Positions 1 to 8,251 of a stretch of DNA of 64,000 nucleotides are shown here, in pieces. Within the stretch, counting starts at the first letter, position 1, and the number at the start of each line of letters is the position of its first letter. Source of the stretch: Bradyrhizobium sp. CB1015 (lineage in GTDB: Bacteria; Pseudomonadota; Alphaproteobacteria; Rhizobiales; Xanthobacteraceae). A model generated the notes under the pieces. The model worked only from the letters and a program-made list of their open reading frames with translations, was not told the DNA's origin and made no database searches. The position numbers were made by a program, and so were the translations under genes. The DNA lies in the NCBI RefSeq assembly GCF_025200925.1, contig NZ_CP104174.1, forward strand, positions 1,302,001 through 1,366,000, given 5' to 3'.

Positions 1-2
1 CC

Positions 3-995
3 AAGGCGGGCGACGTCAATCTGAAGGTTCCGAAGCTACGGCGGCAAACCTTCGAGACGGCGATTATCGAGCGCTACCGGAGGCGGGAGAGCTCGGTTGA
101 GGAGGCGCTGATCGAGATGTATCTGGCCGGGATTTCGGTTCGGCGGGTCGAAGACATCACGGAGGCGCTGTGGGGCACCCGGGTCAGCCCGAGCACAGTG
201 TCGAACCTGAACAAGAAGATCTATACCAAGATCGAGGCGTGGCGGAATCGCAGGATCGAAGGCGAGCATCCGTATCTCTACCTCGACGGCATCGTGATGA
301 AGCGCAGCTGGGCTGGTGAGGTTCGCAACGTGTCGCTGCTGGTGGCCTCGGCGGTCAATGCTGAGGGGTTCCGGGAGATCCTCGGCATCTGTGAAGGCGC
401 CAAGGAGGACAAATCCGGCTGGTCCTCGTTTCTGCGGCATCTCGTCGATCGCGGTCTCAAGGGCGTGCAGCTGGTGGTTTCCGACGCGTGCCGAGGTCTT
501 GTCGAAAGCGTTGCGGATTATCTGCCGGAGGCACGCTATCAACGCTGCATGGTGCATTTTTATCGCAATGTCTTCAGCCACGTGCCGTCGACCCGGGTCC
601 GCGAGGTGAGCCACATGCTCAAGGCCATTCATGCCCAGGAGAGCCGCGCCGCGGCCGACGAGAAAGCCAGGACCGTCATCGCGGATCTGCGGGCCAGCCG
701 TATGGCCAAAGCTGCTGATCTCGTCGAGCAGGCGGTTCACGAGACGCTCGCCTACTATGCCTTTCCGGACATCCATTGGCGGAAGATTCGAACGAACAAT
801 CCGCTCGAGCGCATCATGAAGGAGATCCGGCGACGAACCCGTGTCGTCGGCGCCTTCCCCGACGGTCAATCCTGTCTCAACTTAGCGGCGGCCCGGCTGC
901 GGCACATTGCCGGAACGGCGTGGTCGACCAAATGCTACATGAACATGCGACCGCTCTATCAGCCACAACTCTCTGAAACCGGAGCCGTCGCCTGA
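3..995 (+). CDS. IS256-family (mutator-type) transposase, 5' end outside window
   Basis: DDE transposase that moves its own insertion sequence. The reading frame is open from the first bases of the window, so the start codon lies to the left; about 330 codons are visible. The three acidic catalytic positions are in contexts typical of IS256: YLDGIVMK, VVSDACRG and NNPLERIMKEIRRRT. The C-terminus (GAVA, then TGA) is complete. The right end of the element is probably near 1018, where the DNA passes into a truncated IS5-family transposase, so this copy seems to have inserted into that older element. No frameshift is visible in the part present. Family assignment is firm; the exact element name is not. 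Confidence 0.9.
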   Translation, partial: KAGDVNLKVPKLRRQTFETAIIERYRRRESSVEEALIEMYLAGISVRRVEDITEALWGTRVSPSTVSNLNKKIYTKIEAWRNRRIEGEHPYLYLDGIVMKRSWAGEVRNVSLLVASAVNAEGFREILGICEGAKEDKSGWSSFLRHLVDRGLKGVQLVVSDACRGLVESVADYLPEARYQRCMVHFYRNVFSHVPSTRVREVSHMLKAIHAQESRAAADEKARTVIADLRASRMAKAADLVEQAVHETLAYYAFPDIHWRKIRTNNPLERIMKEIRRRTRVVGAFPDGQSCLNLAAARLRHIAGTAWSTKCYMNMRPLYQPQLSETGAVA

Positions 996-1024
996 TCAAA
1001 AGTGCGAAAGATTCTGGACAGTAC

Positions 1025-1201
1025 CTGGACGTGCGGCGCGCCGGCCGTTCTCGCTGGACAGCGGCGGATGTCGATCCAGTCCCAATCGACGTTGCCGGCG
1101 AGCTGAACCGCGCGTGCTTCATATTGACGATCTGGTCCAGCCTGGCCCGGAACAGATTGCCCGATCCCCGTCGTCCTGTGCTTCTTCGGCCGCATCGCCA
1201 C
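1025..1201 (-). pseudogene. N-terminal fragment of an IS5-family transposase
   Basis: Read leftward from 1201 the translation begins MRPKKHRTTG and, with a frame change, continues through VQLAGNVDWDWID, the usual opening of IS5-family transposases of this group. Only about 55 codons remain; the gene stops at the IS256 right end. The first codons lie inside the segment repeated at 4398, next to the other broken IS5 copy. The two loci therefore seem to be copies of one arrangement, IS5 followed by a NopP-type gene. Confidence 0.65.
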
Positions 1202-1375
1202 CTCCGATGCGACGGAATTATGGCTGTCGATTCGAGGGAATCCAGAAAATGAAATTCCAAGACTCCTATGCCCGATGCACCAAGACCGTGCCTTCGCATA
1301 TCAGTCCACAACGATGAGATGCGGTTCTAGCTCATTTGCTTTAGCCGCTCTTCACTGACGAGGAGTTAGCTTCCT
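1184..1375 (+). repeat. Dispersed repeat, copy 1 (IS5 end plus nopP upstream region)
   Basis: About 190 bp that recur, diverged, at 4398-4590. Shared landmarks in order are TTCTTCGGCCGCATCGCCAC, GAATTATGGCTG, AAAATGAAATTCCAAG, ATGCCCG.TGCAC and CTTCACTGACGAGGA. It contains a short frame beginning MKFQ. Copy 1 lies just upstream of the tts-like box and the intact effector gene at 1509; copy 2 lies upstream of an effector remnant. The first bases encode the start of an IS5 transposase on the other strand. Confidence 0.8.
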
Positions 1376-1412
1376 CTCGCAAGAGCCGGCGACAGATGCT
1401 CAACCTCGGCGC

Positions 1413-1440
1413 GTCAGCTCGTGGTCAGCTAGACATCTTA
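1413..1440 (+). promoter_or_regulatory. Degenerate tts box upstream of the NopP-like gene
   Basis: Starts GTCAGCTCGTGGTCAGCT, against the TtsI-box consensus GTCAGCTTNTCGAAAGCT. The GTCAGCT and AGCT blocks are in register, but the CGAA core and the CCNCCTA tail are poor. It ends about 70 bp before the start codon. Weak by itself; the effector-type gene downstream supports it. Confidence 0.4.
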
Positions 1441-1508
1441 CCATCCTCGGTAGAGCTCGAGCAACGCGAGCTCTGACCCCCAAACCGTACCGACAGGAGA
1501 GCGATCCG

Positions 1509-2384
1509 ATGTATGGCCGAATTGTTGGCTCATCTAGCCAATCCACAAGCGCTACCCAGGCTGATGAAGCAAGGCATTCAGATGACGAGGGCTTTGCGGA
1601 AAGGCTTGCAGGCATGGCGCCCGATGCTGGCCCAAGTTCGTCTCAGGCAGCGACACGGCCGTACTCTGTAACTTCCCAACCTCCGATCAAAGAGATCGAC
1701 AGTGATGAGTTCGGGGAAGAAGTGAAGGCCTTCTATGGCGACGACATCAAGTACATTGCCGAGCGTCCACTGGAGTACTCGGATTTCATATCCACAAAAG
1801 CTGAGCGCGCGGCAAACATTGCTAGAACCTATGGTCACACCGACGAAGATACCGACCAGGCGCGATATTACGCCTATCGCTTGGGTGACAAAACTGTCGG
1901 GCTTCTGAGGACAGAAGGCGGACTTCGGGTAGGAGGAAGGCGATTCAGCGCCCAGTTTCCCGGTCGCAACGCAGTCACATCCCAAGTAGATCTTCGGGTT
2001 ACTCATCCGCTCGTTGAGAACGCTGGCGATATTCTACTTGAACATCAGCTTCGGCAAGACGGCGAACAAGCATTGATAATGTCAAAACCTGCGTTCCCAG
2101 GCATCGAGTCCCGTCTGGCTCAGATGGGCTTTGTTCCTGTGAGTGATAAGAATCACTGGGTACTTGATCCTCACCAGCATCCCGACAAGTGGACGCATAA
2201 CGACGAAGGTAAATGGCAACGTGTAGGCAAACCTGAAGGATATCTTGCCGCCGAGAGTAGTGGTGCTCAGGCAAACATCGAGCGAGCTTCGAGTGAAGCA
2301 AGTGATGAGACAGAGTCGTCAGGCGATGACACGTCTTGGTACTTCGAGCGCCTCAATCTAGGCCCGGGGTCGGCTGCCGAATAG
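1509..2384 (+). CDS. nopP: NopP-like type III effector
   Basis: 291-residue soluble protein without signal peptide or membrane segment, beginning MYGRIVGSSSQSTSA with a Ser-rich polar N-terminus typical of T3SS substrates. The central part (about residues 60-215) contains YAYRLGDKTVGLLRTEGG, VTHPLVENAGDILLEHQL and a 'RLAQMGFVPV' segment. Its layout recalls a GNAT fold, but this is only an impression. A paralogue at 43192-44064 shares these blocks and the length. A good ribosome site (GGAGAG) precedes ATG 1509. NopP proteins are secreted rhizobial effectors that govern compatibility with some legume genotypes. The name rests on recalled sequence similarity and the tts-like box upstream; another Nop family is possible. 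Confidence 0.6.
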   Translation: MYGRIVGSSSQSTSATQADEARHSDDEGFAERLAGMAPDAGPSSSQAATRPYSVTSQPPIKEIDSDEFGEEVKAFYGDDIKYIAERPLEYSDFISTKAERAANIARTYGHTDEDTDQARYYAYRLGDKTVGLLRTEGGLRVGGRRFSAQFPGRNAVTSQVDLRVTHPLVENAGDILLEHQLRQDGEQALIMSKPAFPGIESRLAQMGFVPVSDKNHWVLDPHQHPDKWTHNDEGKWQRVGKPEGYLAAESSGAQANIERASSEASDETESSGDDTSWYFERLNLGPGSAAE

Positions 2385-2805
2385 TTGCTGTTTACGAGGT
2401 CGGGCCTGAAAGCGGTGGCTACTCGTGGTCATTGAGTATGTTGCTGCAGGAATGGCTCGCCACTTCAACACGCGCTTGCGTCAGGCGGCGTGATCGCGCC
2501 CAGAGTGCTGCCCGATCAGCTCTGGGCCGCTCGCCGCCAACGCGGCTTAGCCCTCAGCTGCCTGCGCTGGCGCTGCGCAGCCCGGTGCTCCCCCACCGCG
2601 GTTGGCTAGGGCGGCGGTCTACCGACCAATCCTGCTTGAGTGGGGCATCTTGATACAGTGGGCGACATCGTCAATGCACCAAAGCAGAGCCCGTAAGAGC
2701 GGCGACGGCGCTCAAAGAGAGCCATGAAGTGATCATGAATCCGATTGAGAATAAGCAACCTGGAAATGATATGGTCTCTCTGCGGGACGGTCAAACTTGG
2801 CCGCG
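2385..2805. other. No gene seen
   Basis: Both strands offer only short unconvincing frames. No promoter motif, hairpin with T-run or IS end was recognised. Confidence 0.5.
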
Positions 2806-3205
2806 AGCCTGGTCAAGAACCCGAAACCCTGCTGGCCTTCTACGACTTCCCTGCCGAGCATTGCGATCAACTGCGAACGACGAATGAGATAGACTAGCGT
2901 TTTTCTTCATGGTGAGACGATTGCGGCGATCATTCGTCTGCCCGTCCGCATCTGGCGCGGTATTGTTCGCAAAGACGTCGATTGCCGCTGCGGGCGGACG
3001 TCCGATTCGACGCCAAATAGACTTGGCGCGAATCCCTCTGTTGGCGGCTTGCACCGAGAGCGGTACCTTGTCCAGGATATTGACGGTGTTGTGCACCTAG
3101 CAGCGCGGGTGTCGGGTGACGGCAAGCCTTCCAGAAGCCGAGCGCGCCGTCGCCGACGCAATTTCCGGGCCGATCTGCAACCCGCGATTTGCTTGATGTC
3201 GATCA
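2806..3205. pseudogene. Scrambled IS256-family transposase remnants
   Basis: On the + strand at 2816-2890 the frame reads LLAFYDFPAEHCDQLRTTNE, the conserved C-terminal block of IS256-type transposases (usually FYDFPAEHW..LRT.NPIE), then stops. On the - strand from about 3200 to 3000 the frames read PEIA.GDGALGFWKA, RCTTP and NILDKVPLSVQAANRG, which match the catalytic-Asp block and the following WVHKT.N.L.KVP region. The pieces lie in opposite orientation with frame changes, so this is a rearranged relic, different from the intact element at 1-1018. Confidence 0.65.
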
Positions 3206-3544
3206 GGAGCTCGCGCCTGATGTAACAGTATTGGTAGTGTCATTCATGGCGTATCGCTCTTCTCTCGAGAGGTTTTGGCAGCGTTCGACAACCGCCTCGA
3301 TACGCAACCTATCTCAGGCCCGTCATCACTCACATTCCCGCATAGTCTAGCGAAGCTCGAAGGTTCGGTCATCTCGGGCATCGGCCAATAAGTCAGCCGC
3401 CTTCTTCGACATCGGGAACCGGGAGCCAGGCTCCGCGAGGCGGTTTCTTCGCGATCATATAGGCTGGTGCCGGCGCCTGGGTCACGCCGTCCTCGTTCTT
3501 GAACGCATACTTGGTCGTCCGTTAGAAAGCCGATTTCAGCGGTG
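3206..3544. other. No recognisable gene
   Basis: A minus-strand frame contains AYMIAKKPPRGAWLPVPDVE but cannot be tied to a family. It is probably debris between transposase relics. Confidence 0.4.
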
Positions 3545-4390
3545 ATGGCCGCTGAGGGCAACAATGATGGTGGTACGCCAAAGAGTACTCAGCCAGGTGA
3601 GGATGCGGCGGAAGTTGTGGCCGACGGCGGAGAGGGTGATTGTCGGCGCCGCCGGCGCGGCCTTTGAGGTAACAGCGGCCGAGGTGACCATCGGCCTTCA
3701 GTTGTCCTATGACGGGTTCGATGGCGGAGGGGCGGCGCAGCTCGCGTTTGATGATGCCGAAGACCCCGTGCTTTTGGCCGGAGATGAAGGCGCGACGCGG
3801 GTGCACCGAAATATCAGGTGCACTGGCGTCCCTCCATCGCCGAGGCACTCCACGTCCGAGGCGTTGAAAGAATGCAGCTGCAGCCGCGCTGGCGCTGCCG
3901 CTGCGCGCGAATCTGCGTGGCCCTTCCAAGCGGAAGGGTGAACGCGTTCTCGAGCGCAGACTGACCTTCGATCTTGCGGCGGATCTCGTGGATGATCCGG
4001 CCCAGCCGGCTGCGCAGGATGCGCAACTGCCGGTGATGCCGCTTGAATTGCTTGCAAGGGCGTAGCCAGAAGCCATCATTGCCGCGGTGTTGGCAATACC
4101 AAGATAGGACTGCCGGAGCTCGACCCCGGGCTTGCTCGCCAGGCGGCTGATCCCCTTGATTCCCGGGGGCAGCAGCTTGGTCGGTTGGGAAGGTGATGGC
4201 CTTCGCTGCACAGTAGTGTCGACCGTGACCCGCTTGAGGTCCTGATTGGATAAGGTGCCGTCCTCGTGCGCCACCCGCAGGCGGTTGGCCTGCAACACCG
4301 CCAGCTTCTCGGCCGCTTGCGCCAGTGGCTCAGGTCCCCAGCGCTCGTGCGGGGAGGCGTGCTGAAAGAACTCTTCGCCGGCGAATTACT
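3545..4390 (-). pseudogene. Truncated, frameshifted IS5-family transposase
   Basis: Leftward translation gives, in order, FAGEEFFQHASPHERWG, VLQANRLRVAHEDGTLSNQD, VTVDTTVQ, LRQSYLGIANTAAMMASGYA, RILRSRLGRIIHEIRRKIEG (next frame), then FISGQKHGVFGIIKRELRR, SAIEPVIGQLKADGHLGRCY and LKGRAGGADN. These are the blocks of an IS5-group DDE transposase, here broken by several frame changes. Near 4390-4412 the start MRPKN runs directly into the FQ.FAGEEFF block, so about 70 N-terminal residues have been deleted. The C-terminal Glu block and flanking Arg/Lys residues survive, but no intact enzyme can be made. Confidence 0.75.
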
Positions 4391-4397
4391 GGAAACA

Positions 4398-4710
4398 CGT
4401 TCTTCGGCCGCATCGCCACCTTCGTGCGACGACGGAATTATGGCTGGCGACGATTCGACGGAACTGAAAATGAAATTCCAAGGCTCCGATGCCCGGTGCA
4501 CTAAAACCCCGCATTTGCAAACCGGTCCACAACGACAAAGTGCGATTCTAACTCGTTCGCTTAGCCGTTCTTCACTGACGAGGAAGTATTTTTCGAAAGC
4601 TGAAGGCGGTGGTATCGATACTGAGGGAAGGTTCGAGTCGGATTCCTCAGACGATGAGCCTTCATGTTACTTGGAGCGCGCTCTTAGTAGGGCTCTTCCT
4701 GGAGTAAAGT
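4398..4710 (+). pseudogene. Remnant of a second nopP locus, with repeat copy 2
   Basis: Positions 4398-4590 match the segment at 1184-1375 that precedes the intact nopP-like gene. Immediately after, the frame reads SDSSDDEPSCYLERALSRA, close to the C-terminal tail of that protein (ESSGDDTSWYFERLNLG, about 2305-2360). Promoter-side and tail sequences are therefore joined directly and the effector body (about 270 codons) is missing, as expected for an internal deletion in a duplicated nopP. At the joint, TTTTTCGAAAGCT (4590-4602) resembles the core of a tts box. The fused frame runs on to 4871 without resembling anything. Confidence 0.55.
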
Positions 4711-5134
4711 GGCTGCAACAGCAGCTGCGGGCCGGAAATGACGGACATTTCGCCGTTCCACGCGCGGGCGCAAGGGCTAGCCTAAAAGGGGCGCACGTTC
4801 GCCGCGTGCGCCTCTCGCGGGCGGGGAGCGAGCGTTCACTTTCTGGAAAGGCACTTGCGATGCCGCGATGAATACGGTCGCAGGGCATCGGAACCGGGCC
4901 TTCCGCAGCGTGACGATTAGCGAGCAGCAACCAGCCATCGAGTTTAGCGGTCCGGCAAATGGTCCAGAAAGGTCGGAGCGCGAAAGCTGTAGCTGCGCAG
5001 CCCGGCAGGAAAGGGCAGCAAGGCTCAATGCTCCTGCGAATTGTTCTGAATTATGCGTGAGTAATGGGGTGAGCTGCAAATGGGCTTGCGCGTTGTTACC
5101 GCAGACGCGATCCGCGCCGGCACTTGTACAGTTT
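4711..5134. other. Upstream region of the Rieske gene; no gene seen
   Basis: Frames here show no recognisable domain. No TGT-N10-ACA NifA site was found upstream of the candidate sigma54 promoter at 5135. Confidence 0.4.
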
Positions 5135-5150
5135 TTGCACGTTGATTGCA
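5135..5150 (+). promoter_or_regulatory. Possible sigma54 -24/-12 promoter
   Basis: TTGCACGTTGATTGCA against TGGCACG-N4-TTGCW. The only mismatch is the first G of the -24 GG, which is normally well conserved, so confidence is limited. It lies 41 bp before the Rieske start codon. Confidence 0.4.
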
Positions 5151-5190
5151 CAACGACAATGAAAAGCGCCTTGCAATAAACGAGCGATGA

Positions 5191-5586
5191 ATGCAGCCAA
5201 ATTCCATCTATACGATTTGCGGCTTTAACGACATTCCAAGCCGCCAAGCCATGGGATTCCATCTTATGGTCGTCGATGATAATGGCAATCACCGACCGTG
5301 GTCCATCATTGTGGTGCGCTGGGGCAAAAAGGTACTTGGCTATGTCAATCAATGCCCTCACAACAGCGTCAATTTGGACTGGGAGCGGAACCAATTCCTG
5401 GACCCATACGGTATCCGACTGATGTGCGGCAAGCACGGTTCGACCTTCGAACTCGGCACCGGCCGGTGTGTCGAAGGTCCATGTGAGGGTAGAACGCTCA
5501 CGCCGATCGCGTTGGCAGTTCTGGATGGTGATATCTGTGTCCTCGGCGTGCGTCTTGTCGAAGACGATGCATCGCCAGACAACTGA
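5191..5586 (+). CDS. Rieske-type [2Fe-2S] protein
   Basis: 131-residue soluble protein with one Rieske domain. The ligands are CPHNSVNLDW (Cys and His, about residues 55-57) and CGKHGSTFELGTGRC (Cys and His, about residues 77-80), giving the Cx-H...Cxx-H pattern. There is no transmembrane segment or dioxygenase catalytic domain, so it resembles the small Rieske ferredoxins that act as electron carriers. A possible sigma54 promoter upstream and nif/isc genes downstream suggest a role in electron supply or Fe-S metabolism during nitrogen fixation; that role is inferred. It converges on the gene at 5595 with only 8 bp between the stops. Confidence 0.85.
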   Translation: MQPNSIYTICGFNDIPSRQAMGFHLMVVDDNGNHRPWSIIVVRWGKKVLGYVNQCPHNSVNLDWERNQFLDPYGIRLMCGKHGSTFELGTGRCVEGPCEGRTLTPIALAVLDGDICVLGVRLVEDDASPDN

Positions 5587-5594
5587 AGACCGCC

Positions 5595-6185
5595 TCAGAC
5601 CGGGCGGTTCTCGTTGCGGTTTTTCACCGGCTCCATCCTCTTTAGCCCGCCGTCGTAAGAGATCTCCTCATAGGACAGATCGAGATCCTTTGCGGCATCG
5701 AGGAGGTAATCAAGCTTGCCGCGCGGATCGAGCTTCTTGATGTCGTCCTTGTTCAGCCCGACCAGGTCCATCATCTCCTTCCAAACGGTGGATTCATCGC
5801 AGGGTAAGACGTGGAAGTTAATATCGCCGAACTTCACTCTGTACTTCGCCAGCAAATCGATGTTGTTGCAAAACATGAAGTAGCTTCCGGTTGGGCTTAA
5901 GGCGCCGTCAAGGACGGTTGCTACGTCAGCAAGATACGCGAAGGAGTGTAGGTATCCGGCCAGCACTGGAAAAGTGCGTTCTCCGTCCTGCGCGATCGTC
6001 AGAACCTGCTCGATCGAATAGTCCGGCGGTCGCTTCTCGTCGGCGACCTGAGTCTGGAACTTCAGTGCGATGTCGCCACGAAAGCCGAACCGGCCCGGCT
6101 TGGTAGTCGCGCCTTTGAGTACGGCGTTGAGCAGGCGGCCCTCCTTCTCAAATCTGCCGAGTGCGGTGTTCTCGATTGCAGTCAT
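5595..6185 (-). CDS. Hypothetical protein in the nif region, probably NifA-regulated
   Basis: 196 residues, hydrophilic, with no signal peptide or metal-binding Cys cluster. Segments such as RPPDYSIEQVLTIAQDGERT, GALSPTGSYFMFCNNIDLLA and VWKEMMDLVGLNKDDIKKLD look like a well-formed globular protein, but I do not recognise the family. It is transcribed divergently from the IscA-like gene. The 244-bp intergenic region holds a sigma54-type element facing each way and one perfect NifA site between them, which points to expression in nitrogen-fixing cells. Confidence 0.7.
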   Translation of the reverse strand: MTAIENTALGRFEKEGRLLNAVLKGATTKPGRFGFRGDIALKFQTQVADEKRPPDYSIEQVLTIAQDGERTFPVLAGYLHSFAYLADVATVLDGALSPTGSYFMFCNNIDLLAKYRVKFGDINFHVLPCDESTVWKEMMDLVGLNKDDIKKLDPRGKLDYLLDAAKDLDLSYEEISYDGGLKRMEPVKNRNENRPV

Positions 6186-6241
6186 TAAAATCGTCCTCGA
6201 TCTAAGCTCTTCACCGACCCGTTGGTCGGTGCCAGATGCGA

Positions 6242-6257
6242 TGCAAATTGCCTGCCG
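6242..6257 (-). promoter_or_regulatory. Sigma54 -24/-12 promoter (leftward)
   Basis: On the minus strand: CGGCAGGCAATTTGCA. GG (-24) and GC (-12) are correctly spaced and TTGCA is perfect; two flanking -24 bases deviate. It faces the hypothetical gene ending at 6185. Confidence 0.55.
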
Positions 6258-6314
6258 CCGCAGCGTAGCAGCGCAACCTAAGAAGAAAACGTGTCATTGG
6301 CTGGCACCGCCTCA

Positions 6315-6330
6315 TGTAAGCAATCCGACA
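6315..6330. promoter_or_regulatory. NifA upstream activator site (TGT-N10-ACA)
   Basis: TGTAAGCAATCCGACA fits TGT-N10-ACA exactly. It lies 57 bp from the leftward sigma54 element and 51 bp from the rightward one, so one NifA site could serve both divergent promoters. Confidence 0.7.
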
Positions 6331-6381
6331 CCTGTTCCAAAGCCAACGTGCGAAGGCGCGCATCATTAAGTGTCTGCGCGC

Positions 6382-6397
6382 TGGCACGTGACTTGCT
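6382..6397 (+). promoter_or_regulatory. Sigma54 -24/-12 promoter for the iscA-like/nifS/fixU genes
   Basis: TGGCACGTGACTTGCT matches TGGCACG-N4-TTGCW at every position. It lies 32 bp before the IscA-like start codon, with a perfect NifA site 51 bp upstream. Confidence 0.9.
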
Positions 6398-6429
6398 CTT
6401 AGCGACGTTCAAGCTGATGAGGGAAAGAC

Positions 6430-6750
6430 GTGATCAACCTGACCGATAGCGCAGTGAATGCGATCAAGAGTGCGATATCATCGTCCACGCGCCCGTCCGG
6501 CGGTCTGCGCGTCATGATTGAAGCAGGCGGCTGCAGTGGATTCAAATACAAGATGGGTCTGGCCGAGGAACCGAAGCCTGACGACACCGTGATCGAATGC
6601 GATGGGCTGAAGGTGTTCGTCGATAGCAAGAGCTGCGATCATCTAGTCGGTACGACCATCGATTTCGTCGTGGCGCTGGAGGGCTCTGGATTTACCTTTC
6701 ACAACCCGAACGCCACCGCAAACTGCTCCTGCGGGAAATCGTTCTGCTGA
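6430..6750 (+). CDS. IscA/HesB-type iron-sulfur assembly protein
   Basis: 106-residue A-type carrier that would hold or transfer Fe-S clusters or iron to apo-proteins such as nitrogenase components. The three family cysteines are visible: GGCSGFKYKMG (about residue 35) and the C-terminal CSCGKSFC. Length is normal. It heads an operon-like row with a nifU remnant, nifS and fixU, under a perfect sigma54 promoter. This equals the iscN-nifU-nifS arrangement of some rhizobia, so it is likely dedicated to nitrogenase clusters. The start is GTG at 6430, preceded by GAGGGAAAGAC. Confidence 0.9.
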   Translation: MINLTDSAVNAIKSAISSSTRPSGGLRVMIEAGGCSGFKYKMGLAEEPKPDDTVIECDGLKVFVDSKSCDHLVGTTIDFVVALEGSGFTFHNPNATANCSCGKSFC

Positions 6751-6759
6751 TGAAAAACA

Positions 6760-7077
6760 TTGTTCAGGTGATGAGAAGAAAACATCGAAGCGCGCCGGCC
6801 GAGCCAAAACAACTGAGGCAATCGTCGTCCACTACGACAAAGCGGGAGCGTCGCATTCGCGACGCGCTTGAAGATATCATGCCTCATTCTACAACTCCAC
6901 GGTGGCGGCTGGCAGCTGATCGGCATCGATGGCAGCCTGTTTATGGCTAGGCTGGCCGGTGGCTGTACGTCGTGTAAGCTTTCGAGGGCGAGCGTGGGAC
7001 GTACAGGCGCGGCTGTTAAAATCCGCGGATTTAGTCGGCAAATCCTCGTTGCTGGTACTGGTGGGGCAGTGGATTGA
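6760..7077 (+). pseudogene. nifU remnant (linker plus C-terminal Nfu domain, frameshifted)
   Basis: After the iscA-like stop, one frame reads EPKQL...RRIRDALEDI, matching the NifU linker and the start of its C-terminal domain. From 6868 another frame continues LQLHGGGWQLIGIDGS, LAGGCTSCKLSRASVG and so on to a TGA that overlaps the nifS start. LAGGCTSC is the CxxC of the Nfu domain (usually LTGACSGC). The N-terminal IscU-like and central [2Fe-2S] domains are absent and the domain is split by a frame change. This is a fossil of the iscN-nifU-nifS row. The frame from 6868 could still yield a peptide of about 69 residues with the CxxC. Confidence 0.65.
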
Positions 7078-8246
7078 GCGAAGATCGAGCGCCGATTTAC
7101 CTCGATAACAATGCAACGACACGGACTGATCCGTCCGTCGTGCAAGCGATGTTGCCGTTCTTCACTGAGAACTTCGGCAATGCCTCATCCAGGCATGCCT
7201 TTGGCAACGACGTCGCAGTTGCTGTGAGGCAGGCCCGGCGAAGCCTGAGGGACCTGTTAGGTAACGCATACGATCATGAAATCGTCTTCACCTCGGGAGG
7301 GACCGAAGCCAATAATGCCGCGATCCTCTCTGCTCTGGCGACGCAGGAAGAGCGAGACGAAATTGTAACTACTTCGGTTGAGCACTCCGCTGTACTTGCG
7401 CTGACTCAGCAATTGGCGGCAAGGGGAGTCAAGACGCACATAGTACCCGTAGATGCTTGCGGCCGGCTCGACATCGAGGCGTTTCGCTGCGCGCTTGGGC
7501 CACGCACAGCCATTGCCTCCGTTATGTGGGCCAATAACGAGACCGGAACGCTGTTTCCTGTGGAGTTTCTGGCCGGATTGACCCGTGAGGCGGGCGCGCT
7601 GTTTCACACAGATGCGGTCCAGGCAATTGGGAAGCTGCGTTTGAACCTAAAGGAAAGCGCGATCGACATGCTGTCGCTATCCGCGCACAAACTGCACGGC
7701 CCCAAGGGGGTCGGCGCGATGTATTTGCGCAAAGGGACTAAATTCCGGCCGCTAATCTGCGGCGGATCACAGGAACGAGGGCGCCGCGGCGGGACCGAGA
7801 ATGTTCCCGGGATCGTCGGCCTGGGAAAGGCTGCCGGGCTTGCGGCGGAGCGGCTTGAACCCGAGCGCGTTCGCATTGGCGCTTTGCGCGACCGCCTTGA
7901 ACATGGAGTTTTGCGCAATGGGGAGTGCGTTGTGCTCGGTGACGTCAGCAATCGGTTGGCGAACACGGCCAATATTGCCTTCGACCACCTCGAAGGCGAA
8001 GCCATCGCCCACCATCTCGATCGGGCGGGCATAGCCGTGTCGCTCGGATCAGCCTGCAACTCCGGTTCAATGCAGCCATCGCATGTTCTGTGTGCCATGC
8101 AGGTGCCGACGTGGCGGATGCACGGCGCCGTGCGCTTTTCTCTGTCGCGTGAGACCTCGTTGGCGGAGGTCGATGAGGTCGTGTGCGCTGTGTCCGACAT
8201 TGTGGCTCGCATGCGCGCCATCTCCGGCGCCACTGTTAGGGAGTAG
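7074..8246 (+). CDS. nifS: Cysteine desulfurase NifS
   Basis: 390-residue PLP enzyme that removes sulfur from L-cysteine for nitrogenase Fe-S clusters. Visible motifs are the N-terminal YLDNNATTRTDP, the cofactor His/Asn region (SVEHSAVL, NNETGTLFP), HTDAVQAIGK, PLP-binding Lys206 in SAHKLHGPKGVG, and catalytic Cys328 in SLGSACNSGSM. The start is TTG at 7074, overlapping the stop of the nifU remnant (TTGA) and preceded by GGTGGGG; no ATG or GTG in this frame fits better. fixU follows after 5 bp. Expression probably comes from the promoter at 6382. Confidence 0.95.
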   Translation: MSEDRAPIYLDNNATTRTDPSVVQAMLPFFTENFGNASSRHAFGNDVAVAVRQARRSLRDLLGNAYDHEIVFTSGGTEANNAAILSALATQEERDEIVTTSVEHSAVLALTQQLAARGVKTHIVPVDACGRLDIEAFRCALGPRTAIASVMWANNETGTLFPVEFLAGLTREAGALFHTDAVQAIGKLRLNLKESAIDMLSLSAHKLHGPKGVGAMYLRKGTKFRPLICGGSQERGRRGGTENVPGIVGLGKAAGLAAERLEPERVRIGALRDRLEHGVLRNGECVVLGDVSNRLANTANIAFDHLEGEAIAHHLDRAGIAVSLGSACNSGSMQPSHVLCAMQVPTWRMHGAVRFSLSRETSLAEVDEVVCAVSDIVARMRAISGATVRE

Positions 8247-8251
8247 ACCTT

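Noticed and set aside
36..869. 277-codon minus-strand frame at the window start
   Set aside because: Shadow of the IS256 transposase on the opposite strand.
5589..5608. ACCGCC/GGCGGT inverted repeat between the convergent Rieske and hypothetical genes as terminator
   Set aside because: Only 6 bp of stem, overlaps the coding end of the minus-strand gene and has no T-run directly after.
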